Shown: in pieces, positions 32,879 through 40,317 of the stretch
How the letters are laid out: every line of letters starts with the position of its first letter
How positions within the stretch are numbered: position 1 is the first letter of the stretch
NCBI RefSeq assembly: GCF_035497915.1
Contig: NZ_DATJCS010000039.1
Span: 1 to 64,000, forward strand
Length of the DNA stretch: 64,000 nucleotides
Reading direction: 5' to 3'
Origin: Serpens sp035497915
GTDB taxonomy: Bacteria > Pseudomonadota > Gammaproteobacteria > Pseudomonadales > Pseudomonadaceae
Made by a program: the position numbers and the translations under genes
The notes under the pieces: model-generated
The model's database searches: none
Told to the model about the DNA's origin: nothing
Seen by the model: only the letters and a program-made list of their open reading frames with translations

Positions 32879-34057
32879 TCAGCATCGGCTGAAGGTGAAA
32901 TCCTCGGCCTGGGGCGTGGCCTGAATGCCCCTGGCTTCCTGGCCACGGTAATAGGCTTCGATGGTCAGGTTGGGATCGATCCGAGCCTGGAGCGTGCAGG
33001 GCTTTTTCTGCCAGGGGTAGGCGGCAACTTTCTCACGCAGCTTTTTTCCTTCCTTGCGTTTCCATGCCTCGACGTTCAGGTCACGCCATTTGCGCGGGTT
33101 GCGTCCGGTGGCGGCGTCGTGGGCGGCGGTGACCGGGTCCAGGTGGCGGCTCTGCTCCAGTACCGGTAGATCCGGCAGTGGCTGGCTGACGTCCATGTAG
33201 CGCTGCAATGTGTCCCAGAAGGCGTGCAGGTTGTGCTTGTCCAGCCCCAGGGTATGGACCTTGCGGGCCAGGCAGACCTTGGTGTCGTCGTAGCGGTGGT
33301 GCAGCCAGAGGGCGTAGTCATGGCCGCCATAGCCGGTGGGCAACAACTGTATGACGGGATCGAACTCGTAGAAGGGCGCCACGAAGGGTTTACGGAAGCG
33401 ACGGGCAATGGTCAGGGTACCGTTCTGGCGATTGAATTCGCTGCCGTCGTGTTTGTAGAAGCGGACGTAGAGCGCGAGTAGTAGGTCGGCGCCGATGATG
33501 GCGTGGAGGTAGAGGAAAGCGCTGATCCAGAACACTCCTTGCTCCGGCCCCCATAAACCACTTTCTTCCCATTCAATGAGAGCAACTGTTGAAATCGCCA
33601 ATGTGAGAATTATGGTGTGTGCATATTTTTGATTTTCTGTTCCAAAAAAGGAAAGGGTTGCAAATGCAGCTAATGCTCCTAGTATCGAGAACATAGAGTT
33701 GTCTAGTATTACGGCGATATTTATTGATAGTAGTACGGCTGAAAAAAATATAAAAAGTAGCTTGGAGATGAAGATTAGGTAAGGAATAAAGCTAGTGTTT
33801 TGGAATCTCCAGCGCTGCGCATCACAGAAGATGAGTGGCTGTTGCCCTTCGGTAAGCTGCTGTTCATATGCCTTATGGGCTTCGCTTTCCAGTTGTGACT
33901 CAACCTCCACGGGAGAGTCCAGTCCGGCGTAATGTCCCCGGCGCAGCGGCGTCTCGAACAGTCCCCCTTGCTGTTGGCGGGACAGGGGTAGATCGGGAAG
34001 CGCATCACTGCGATAGGCGCCGGGGCCGTAGGGAATGCTGTGGTCTTTTGCGCTCAT
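32879..34057 (-). CDS. Putative T6SS immunity protein, four-helix membrane protein
   Basis: The 392-residue product overlaps the toxin stop by 4 nt (ATGA). Four membrane segments lie at ~92-115 (LIFISKLLFIFFSAVLLSIN), ~122-139, ~146-162 and ~175-198. A soluble C-terminal domain contains PFYEFDPVIQLLPTGYGGHD and RHLDPVTAAHDAATGRNPRK, resembling proteins now grouped as DUF6708. Position directly after a membrane-active effector gene is the layout of vasX-tsiV2, so immunity is the most economical role, but this is inference. The N-terminal part and membrane segments (about 33580-33790) are markedly AT-rich. I took the ATG at 34057; the frame continues upstream only inside the toxin gene. Confidence 0.75.
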   Translation of the reverse strand: MSAKDHSIPYGPGAYRSDALPDLPLSRQQQGGLFETPLRRGHYAGLDSPVEVESQLESEAHKAYEQQLTEGQQPLIFCDAQRWRFQNTSFIPYLIFISKLLFIFFSAVLLSINIAVILDNSMFSILGALAAFATLSFFGTENQKYAHTIILTLAISTVALIEWEESGLWGPEQGVFWISAFLYLHAIIGADLLLALYVRFYKHDGSEFNRQNGTLTIARRFRKPFVAPFYEFDPVIQLLPTGYGGHDYALWLHHRYDDTKVCLARKVHTLGLDKHNLHAFWDTLQRYMDVSQPLPDLPVLEQSRHLDPVTAAHDAATGRNPRKWRDLNVEAWKRKEGKKLREKVAAYPWQKKPCTLQARIDPNLTIEAYYRGQEARGIQATPQAEDFTFSRC

Positions 34058-37000
34058 GCCTTGAATTCCGTGGTTTCGATCAGCCAATAAGGGGCGTCGT
34101 TCGAAAGGATCGCTGGAGTCGGCTGTCTTCTGAATGTCTCTTGCCAGGCTTGCCAGCGTTTGGGGCTCGGCTGGGGTAGGACCAGCGTTTTTGCCGGGCC
34201 ACCTTGGGCTTTCAATTTCCCGGGCTGGCTCAGATGGAATTGGGCGCGAAGAACCACTCGCTGGGCAATCGTATAGTGATATCGCTCTCGCGGAGTTAGT
34301 TGTACCGGAGGAAATTGCCGAGGTAGTACGTAAAGCAACGTGCTTTCGTCCAGTGGACATGCATTCAGTTTGAATTCATTGATCGCTTTTCGGTGAAGCG
34401 GCTGCATTCTGGCGGCATCGCTACGCGGGAGGGCCTGGACCTGTTCTTCGGGCAGCAATACAAAGTCTCGCCCTCCTTGGAACATGGGGAGCAGGGGCGA
34501 TTGAAGGGTCATTACCCAGTCGCCGTCTTCCAGTGGTTGCATCTGCGTGGGTTGGCAGCCCAACGGCATTGACGAGCGTTCGGAGGCGACTTGGCGTAGT
34601 ACCGCACGATGCTTTAATGGGGCGTTCTTTCGCCATTCGGATAGGGGCACCACCTGAATGATCGGCTTGCCCAGAATGCCGAGCAGTTGCGTGTAGGCGT
34701 TCCATGGGTCGCGCAAGTGGCCGAAACGTTCATCGTCGGACTTTGGATGCTCCTTGCCGAAGGGGCCATGTTTCGCCAGCGCTTCGAGATCGGTGTCGAT
34801 GAGCCAGTTGGCCAGCAGGCTGCCGCCTATGAATATCAACCCGCTGATCAGCAGCACCATGGGATTTATCGCCATGCCCAATGTGGCGGCTGTCCACAAA
34901 GCAGAGCCGGAAGTGGCCAGCACACCATAGGCGAGTGCGGCATTATAATCGCCTTGGCGCCAGGCGCGGGAGGCGTCCCATGCACTCAGTAAACTAGTAA
35001 TGGACATCGCTGCTCCAGATATGGCTCGGAGCAGTGTAAGTCTTGAACTGCCAGTTAATAATTCTAGGCTTTTCGCCCATTTCTCGGAGATCTTCGCGAC
35101 ATTGAAGCGAGGCTTTTCGAGTATTTGAACGAGCGAGCTGCTTGACCCTAGAACTGGTTTGCTTAAGTTGGCTAGTGCAACAATCATGTCGAGGGTTGCT
35201 GATAAAACTCCTAACTCATAGCGTAGCTTGCCCTCTAATCCTTCATTGGCTATTTCCTTCATGCTCACAATCTGCGTCTGCAAGTTGAACACCGCACAAG
35301 CCACCGCAACCAATGGAATGGTTGGTGTCTCCAGAACGCCCTGTATCTTGCGGTTGGCCTGCAACTTCCAGGCATTAAGACTCCGTACATGCGGATGATC
35401 CGCGGGCGCTGCAATAACCGTGGCCCGACCGAGGTTCGGTTGGTTCGGCATCTTTCGCGGGCTGTTGGAGGCGAGGGGATTGCCCGCCTGATCGTGTACG
35501 ACGGCGTGGCTGTAATTCTTGGTGGTCAGGGTTGTTCGCTCTTCCGGAGTCAGGCCATAACTCAGGCCGCCACCTTCGACCCCAAGGATCACCAGCCGTT
35601 GCGCCAGCGCCTGTCCGCGCGGCATCAGCTCCAGGCCGCGCCATGAAGGCGACAATGTCTTGAACACACCGAAACTCGGGGCAAACAAGCGCGGCAGCTC
35701 CACCGCGACAACCGCATCGCTCAGGCGGCTGACCTGCGTGCAGATTGCCGTGGAGACGATGTCCATCAGGTCCCCCACCAAGGCCGTGGTGTTCTTGTTC
35801 AGCGACAGGGTATCGAATGCCGCAGAGTCCTCGCCTGCCGCCTGCAGCAACGTGCTGAGACCCATTCGCTGGGGGTTGGCTTCGCGCTTAATCCCGGCCA
35901 TGGCTTGCAAACGAATAACCGCCTGCTCCGTATCATTCAGGAGTGGCTGCGTAACGGCATGTGTGGCTTCGAGCAGTTGAACCGCTAACCGGTTGATGGC
36001 TTTTCCCAGGTCATCATCGCCAGAAGCCAGGTAGAGGGCATCGCTTTGCGAGGGGTGCTTGAGGACTTCGAGGATTTCGCTTAGCAATGCATAGGGCTCT
36101 AGCAAGCGCTCATCGTTGCTGAAGAGCCAATCCTTGATGAAAGGCGCCAGTTGGTCTGTCAGTGCGATCAGTCGCGCCAGGATCGTTTTCAGGTGGGTTT
36201 GCGCGGCGTTTCGCTGGGTTTCACGTGCGGCCTCACGCACCCCCGGCGTGTCCAGATACGCCTGCAAGTGTGCCAGGGGGTTGTCGCCGGGGCGCATGAC
36301 CAGGCTGTACAGCGCCTGGACATAAGCGCCATGGGGATGCTGGGCGACCAAGGCGTTCTGGCAGAGTGAGTAGGCACCCGTCAGGCGCATCTGAGCGGTG
36401 GCATGCCGAAGGCTGAACAATGGGTCGTCGAGTATGAAGCCAATCAGTCGGGGATAGCCGCGCAGGTTGAATTCGGCCAATACATCGACGCCAGCTTCCA
36501 GTGCAGGCAAGGGCTCGGGCTGCGGGTCGCCTTGGTGTTCGGCCAGTTCTTCCTTGGCACGCTGCAATCGCATCACCCATTCGGTTTCAGCGAAGCCGGT
36601 GAAATCGGGCGTAAAGGTTGCCGGGTCGGCCAGGTTGCTCTCCACCGCGAAGTCCCGAGCCCGCAGCCCTTCGCTCAGCGTGTCGATGGCCAGCGCCGGC
36701 ATGGCCTGGGTCGCGCGCCAGTGCTCGGGTTTTCCCACGGCGGCCGCCCAAGCGGGAGCCAGGTTTCTGCAGCGCCGCTGAATGCGCGCAACATCCTGCT
36801 CCAGCCACTCGATGTATTCCCAGGTCCACGGCAGTTCGCTGTAGGCCATATGCAGATCGCCGGTTACTGCCCGGCCCTGCAGCAGCATCGGCAGCAGGAT
36901 CAGATACTGGCGAGCGCCGACGGGAGGGCGTTCGTCGGCTTCCGCCTCCTGTTCGGCCTGTTCGCGCCAATGGGCGAGGTCCACTTCGAACAGCTGTCCC

Positions 37001-37320
37001 GCGCCATCGCTCTCTAACTCCCGCCACAGCCGGTTGCCCCAGAAGACATAGATGCGGCCCGGCCGCGGCAGTGCTCCCTTGGGCGCTTCGTTTTGACTGT
37101 CGTACCCCGGCAGGCGGGCCAGCGGCAGGACGGCGAGCAGGGTGTTTTTCTGCAGGTTCGGTTGTTCTTCCGTGCTGCGCGCGTCTTCCAGTAGTGGAAT
37201 GGCAAAGGTGCCGCCATCGCTGCGCGCGATATTCAGTACCAGGCGCGCGTGGCGGGCGTCATCGTATTCGGTACGTTTGCGCACGCCCTGATCGATGGAC
37301 TGATCCTTCAGTTCGCTCAT
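34054..37320 (-). CDS. VasX/BTH_I2691-like T6SS membrane toxin
   Basis: The 1088-residue product resembles the large T6SS effectors of the VasX and BTH_I2691 kind. The N-terminal ~200 residues (NTLLAVLPLARLPGYD, RPGRIYVFWGNRLWRELE) look like the VasX N-terminal module that engages the spike. A long helical middle follows. Hydrophobic segments sit at ~665-685, ~703-725, ~760-780 and ~795-842 (INPMVLLISGLIFIGGSLLA), then a soluble C-terminus. This fits a pore-forming effector acting on the target inner membrane. It overlaps vgrG by 4 nt and the putative immunity gene by 4 nt, with no DUF4123 adaptor gene between. DNA from ~34970 to 35300 is AT-richer than the rest. Confidence 0.8.
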   Translation of the reverse strand: MSELKDQSIDQGVRKRTEYDDARHARLVLNIARSDGGTFAIPLLEDARSTEEQPNLQKNTLLAVLPLARLPGYDSQNEAPKGALPRPGRIYVFWGNRLWRELESDGAGQLFEVDLAHWREQAEQEAEADERPPVGARQYLILLPMLLQGRAVTGDLHMAYSELPWTWEYIEWLEQDVARIQRRCRNLAPAWAAAVGKPEHWRATQAMPALAIDTLSEGLRARDFAVESNLADPATFTPDFTGFAETEWVMRLQRAKEELAEHQGDPQPEPLPALEAGVDVLAEFNLRGYPRLIGFILDDPLFSLRHATAQMRLTGAYSLCQNALVAQHPHGAYVQALYSLVMRPGDNPLAHLQAYLDTPGVREAARETQRNAAQTHLKTILARLIALTDQLAPFIKDWLFSNDERLLEPYALLSEILEVLKHPSQSDALYLASGDDDLGKAINRLAVQLLEATHAVTQPLLNDTEQAVIRLQAMAGIKREANPQRMGLSTLLQAAGEDSAAFDTLSLNKNTTALVGDLMDIVSTAICTQVSRLSDAVVAVELPRLFAPSFGVFKTLSPSWRGLELMPRGQALAQRLVILGVEGGGLSYGLTPEERTTLTTKNYSHAVVHDQAGNPLASNSPRKMPNQPNLGRATVIAAPADHPHVRSLNAWKLQANRKIQGVLETPTIPLVAVACAVFNLQTQIVSMKEIANEGLEGKLRYELGVLSATLDMIVALANLSKPVLGSSSSLVQILEKPRFNVAKISEKWAKSLELLTGSSRLTLLRAISGAAMSITSLLSAWDASRAWRQGDYNAALAYGVLATSGSALWTAATLGMAINPMVLLISGLIFIGGSLLANWLIDTDLEALAKHGPFGKEHPKSDDERFGHLRDPWNAYTQLLGILGKPIIQVVPLSEWRKNAPLKHRAVLRQVASERSSMPLGCQPTQMQPLEDGDWVMTLQSPLLPMFQGGRDFVLLPEEQVQALPRSDAARMQPLHRKAINEFKLNACPLDESTLLYVLPRQFPPVQLTPRERYHYTIAQRVVLRAQFHLSQPGKLKAQGGPAKTLVLPQPSPKRWQAWQETFRRQPTPAILSNDAPYWLIETTEFKA

Positions 37321-39380
37321 GCCTTCTCCCTGGAGTCGAGCAGTTGCAGTTGGTCGCCCAGCGCGGGATCGCCCCAGACATCGACGATCAGTTCGCGCGA
37401 CAGCGGTGCCGTTTCCGCGCTCTGTGCTGCGGCGGTCTCCGGTCCGGTGGACTGCCGAGAGGAGGCCGTGGATGGCGCGCTGTCGCCCGGCTGCAGTTCT
37501 TCGCCCTTCTGGGAAAACTCCGGCAGTGCCGGCCTTGCCCCGGACCCCACACCCGCACTGCCCCCCGAGTTCACCCTCACCTGCGCCCCCACCAGCGTCA
37601 CGCCGCTGGCGTCGAGTTTCACGAAGCTGCCGCCGGCCTTGAGGGTCAGTGCGCTGCCGGCGGCCATGACGATCTTCTGCCCGCTGGACAGGTGAATCTC
37701 CCGCGCGGCCTCGATGAATTGGCCGTCGCCCAGCCTCACGTGCCGGCTCTTGCCGACGGTCAGGTGATCGCTGGCCTTCACTTCGCCCAGGCGGTTGGCG
37801 TGAAGAAGGCTGTGCTGTTCGCCCTGGATCTCGCTGTAGCGGTTGCCGCCCACCGTCTGGTGTTGTGCGTGGCCGACTTGCAGGCGCAGGTCGTGGCGGA
37901 TGTGCTGTTGCCAGTCGCGCTGGGCGTGGAGGTAGATCCGTTCGGCGCCCTGGCGGTCGTCGATGTGCAACTCGTGGAAGCCTTCGCCGCCGGGGGAGCT
38001 GCGCGTTCGGAAGACGCTGCGCGTCTGGTGTTCCGGTAGCGGGCAGGGCGGTTCGTGCTCGCCGTGGTAGAGGCAGCCGGTCACCAGCGGCCGGTCCGGG
38101 TCGCCGTCGAGAAAGCCGACCAGCACCTCCATGCCGACCCGTGGAATCGCCAGCGCGCCGTACTGGTTACCGGCCCAGCCGCTGGCCACACGCAGCCAGG
38201 CACGGGATTCGTCGCGCGCTTCACGCTCCCAGTGGAAGCGCACCTGGACGCGGCCCTGCGCGTCGCAATGGATGTCTTCGTTGGCCGGGCCGGTGACCAC
38301 GGCGCTCTGGCTGCCGATCAGACGCGGTCGGGCATGGCGGCGCGGCAGGCGAAAGGGTACGTCCCAGAGTGTGGCGGTGAAGCTGTTGCGGTAGCCCTGC
38401 GGCGTGGTGGCGTCGCTGTCGGCGTAGGCCTCCAGCACCTGTGGCTGATAGCCCTGATGGCGCACTTCGGTGAGCAGCCAGAGCTGTTGATAGTCGCTGT
38501 GCGGATGGTCGCGCAGGTCGAGGAAATGTCCGCTGGCCAGGTTCGGCTGGTCGCTGGCGCCGCTGGCCAGTTGCCGGTCATGGCGGGCGGCTTCCAGCGC
38601 GCGGCGGGCCAGCTGGCGGCCACGGGCGCGGTCGTTGAACCGGCCGGGGTAGTCGTAGAGGTCCAGCGCGGCGGTCGGGGTGTCTTCAGCGCAGGCGCTG
38701 CTGTCCATGTCCAGACGCGGCTGGTCGAAATCGTGATCGCGCAGCGTGACGCTGTCGCTGCGGGTCTCCAGGCGCACGGCGAAACGCTGGATGCCGACGT
38801 TGCCCGGTCGGCAGATCGGCGCGGTTTCCAGGCGCGGGAAGGGCGTCTGGTCGTCGCCGAACACCAGCACATGGCCCTGGTCGCTGTGCCGGAAGTGGTA
38901 ATGCAGGCCTTCCTCCTCGCACATGCGCTGCAGGAAGTGCAGGTCGCTCTCGGCGTACTGCACGCAATAGTCGCGCGCCGGGTATGGGCTGCCGAGTGAG
39001 AAGCGGCAGGCGTCGCCCTGGATGCCGTGCTCGGCCAGCAGGTGCTGGAGGATCTGCGGCACGCTCTTCTGTTCGAAGATGCGGCTGTTGCGGCGTTGCT
39101 CGAGCCAGGCCAGCGCCGGGCGCAGCTCGATGCGGTAGTGGCTCAGGTCGCGACCGCACTGGCTCTGCTCGATGCGCCAGACCAGACCATGCAGGCCGCG
39201 CCCGTCGCCGAACGCGAGCCAGGCCGGCTGACGCAGCAGGGCGGCCAGATCCAGATCGGGTCGGGTGCAGACCAGGCGCACGTCGATGGTATACGGCTGG
39301 CCGATGGCTTCCACGGCCTCGAAGGCCAGAACCTGAACATCCAGCCCGGCCAGTTGCAGGGTGAAGCGGGTGCTCGACAT
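37317..39380 (-). CDS. vgrG: T6SS spike protein VgrG
   Basis: VgrG forms the trimeric puncturing tip. The 687-residue protein has the gp27-like N-terminal part (RFTLQLAGLDVQVLAFEAVE, YCVQYAESDLHFLQRMCEEE), then the gp5/OB region (RVQVRFHWEREARDESRAWL, WAGNQYGALAIPRVGMEVLV, FLDGDPDRPLVTGCLYHGEH). The beta-helix repeats follow (HLTVGKSRHVRLGDGQFIEA). The last ~80 residues are a Ser/Ala/Glu-rich linker plus a short tail, likely the docking point for the toxin downstream. I chose the second ATG (39380) since AGGGA is better spaced; 39386 is possible. Confidence 0.95.
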   Translation of the reverse strand: MSSTRFTLQLAGLDVQVLAFEAVEAIGQPYTIDVRLVCTRPDLDLAALLRQPAWLAFGDGRGLHGLVWRIEQSQCGRDLSHYRIELRPALAWLEQRRNSRIFEQKSVPQILQHLLAEHGIQGDACRFSLGSPYPARDYCVQYAESDLHFLQRMCEEEGLHYHFRHSDQGHVLVFGDDQTPFPRLETAPICRPGNVGIQRFAVRLETRSDSVTLRDHDFDQPRLDMDSSACAEDTPTAALDLYDYPGRFNDRARGRQLARRALEAARHDRQLASGASDQPNLASGHFLDLRDHPHSDYQQLWLLTEVRHQGYQPQVLEAYADSDATTPQGYRNSFTATLWDVPFRLPRRHARPRLIGSQSAVVTGPANEDIHCDAQGRVQVRFHWEREARDESRAWLRVASGWAGNQYGALAIPRVGMEVLVGFLDGDPDRPLVTGCLYHGEHEPPCPLPEHQTRSVFRTRSSPGGEGFHELHIDDRQGAERIYLHAQRDWQQHIRHDLRLQVGHAQHQTVGGNRYSEIQGEQHSLLHANRLGEVKASDHLTVGKSRHVRLGDGQFIEAAREIHLSSGQKIVMAAGSALTLKAGGSFVKLDASGVTLVGAQVRVNSGGSAGVGSGARPALPEFSQKGEELQPGDSAPSTASSRQSTGPETAAAQSAETAPLSRELIVDVWGDPALGDQLQLLDSREKA

Positions 39381-39400
39381 AGACATTCCCTGTCACTGAA

Positions 39401-39424
39401 GGACGCTCCGTTCCCGGAGCGTCC
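39401..39424 (-). other. Intercistronic hairpin between hcp and vgrG
   Basis: A perfect 10-bp stem, GGACGCTCCG (39401-39410) with CGGAGCGTCC (39415-39424), has a TTCC loop and lies in the 52-bp gap. It lacks a U tract, so it may stabilise the hcp 3' end or cause partial termination, making Hcp far more abundant than VgrG. Confidence 0.6.
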
Positions 39425-39432
39425 ATACGGAC

Positions 39433-39948
39433 TCAGACGTTCGGCGCGCGCCAGTCGTCGGAGCCGGAGGTGCCGGCGACTTCGTGGGTCCAGACGATCT
39501 TGCGGTAGGTGAAGTAGACGTCTTCCAGGTGGGTGAAGTGGGTCATGCCCGGGTCCTGGCAGTTGGGCATGCGCGACTGCAGGTCGACGATCACCGCGTC
39601 TTCCAGCTCTATGGTGAAGTAGTGCTCCTGGGTGCCGGTGGCCGAGGTGCGGAACCACTCCAGGCGGCACTTGTTCAGGCGCTCGCCGGAGGTCAGGGCG
39701 TTGAAGAGCAGCGGCGAGGATTTGTCGAACACCTTGGTGATCATCAGCGGCTTGTGCACGCGCTGGCCGGTCGGCTGGCCGGACTGCGGGTCGCGGGGAA
39801 TGATCACCTGGTGGCTGAAGGCCTGGACCAGGATCTGGTCTTCGTGACCTTCCTGGAAGATGTTGCCGACCGAGTCCTCGGTGAAGGTGCCGGCGGTGAT
39901 CAGGCCCTGCTTGCTGCCTTCGACGGTCAGGTAGGCGGGTGTTGGCAT
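39433..39948 (-). CDS. hcp: T6SS tube protein Hcp
   Basis: Hcp forms hexameric rings that stack into the inner tube and carry effectors. The 171-residue product has MPTPAYLTVEGSKQGLITAG, EDQILVQAFSHQVIIPRD, TGQRVHKPLMITKVFDKSSP and DVYFTYRKIVWTHEVAGTSG, the standard Hcp1 pattern (170-172 aa). The ATG at 39948 is preceded by AAGGAGCGTACCC. It is the first gene after a sigma-54-type promoter and heads the hcp-vgrG-toxin-immunity operon. No tss structural genes are in the window. Confidence 0.96.
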   Translation of the reverse strand: MPTPAYLTVEGSKQGLITAGTFTEDSVGNIFQEGHEDQILVQAFSHQVIIPRDPQSGQPTGQRVHKPLMITKVFDKSSPLLFNALTSGERLNKCRLEWFRTSATGTQEHYFTIELEDAVIVDLQSRMPNCQDPGMTHFTHLEDVYFTYRKIVWTHEVAGTSGSDDWRAPNV

Positions 39949-39990
39949 GGGTACGCTCCTTGTAGGTGAATGGGATTGCCCCGTTCTCTT

Positions 39991-40006
39991 GGCAAGGGGC
40001 GTGCCT
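39991..40006 (-). promoter_or_regulatory. Sigma-54 promoter of the hcp operon
   Basis: On the minus strand AGGCACG-CCCC-TTGCC has GG (40005-40004) and GC (39993-39992) exactly 10 bp apart and matches TGGCACG-N4-TTGCA at all but the two end bases. It lies 43 bp upstream of the hcp ATG. Orphan hcp-vgrG operons in Vibrio and Pseudomonas are known to use RpoN. Confidence 0.75.
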
Positions 40007-40142
40007 GAAGCATAAAAGTCTTGTATATCAATGGCTTGTAAGCCAATGGCAAGCGTGGTGTGCGGCGTGTCACGGGAAGTTGTGCAACAAGCTGCGCGGC
40101 GGATGGCGGCAGGCTGCGCAGCAGGGCGGCCCACTCCTTTTT

Positions 40143-40272
40143 GTAGGAGCGAATTCATTCGCGAGCTGTTGGGTGGGCTCGACAAGCTGGCCGGTCGCCG
40201 AAAGGGCTCGCGGACGAGTCCGCTCCCACGAAAAGCCGGCTTCCGGGCCGGCCGGGATAAATCCGGTCCCAT
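40143..40272. repeat. GTAGGAGCG repeat pair and adjoining GGCCGGC half unit
   Basis: The unit 40143-40229 runs from GTAGGAGCGAATTCATTCGC to GGACGAGTCCGCTCCCAC. A second palindromic half, AAGCCGGCTTCCGGGCCGGC (from 40232), follows up to the pyc terminator. The gap 39949-40317 thus holds the hcp promoter, these repeats and a terminator, with no gene. Confidence 0.7.
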
Positions 40273-40297
40273 AAAAAAGGGGAGCATCCTGCTCCCC
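40273..40297 (-). terminator. Intrinsic terminator of the pycA-pycB operon
   Basis: On the minus strand GGGGAGCA-GGA-TGCTCCCC is followed by TTTTTT (40278-40273), starting 21 bp after the pycB stop. It is a textbook rho-independent terminator. Confidence 0.92.
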
Positions 40298-40317
40298 GAT
40301 GAGGAAACTGTTGCGGC

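Noticed and set aside
37317..39948. Complete T6SS locus
   Set aside because: Only hcp, vgrG and effector-type genes are present; no tssB/C, tssJ-L-M, tssK or clpV was found in the window.
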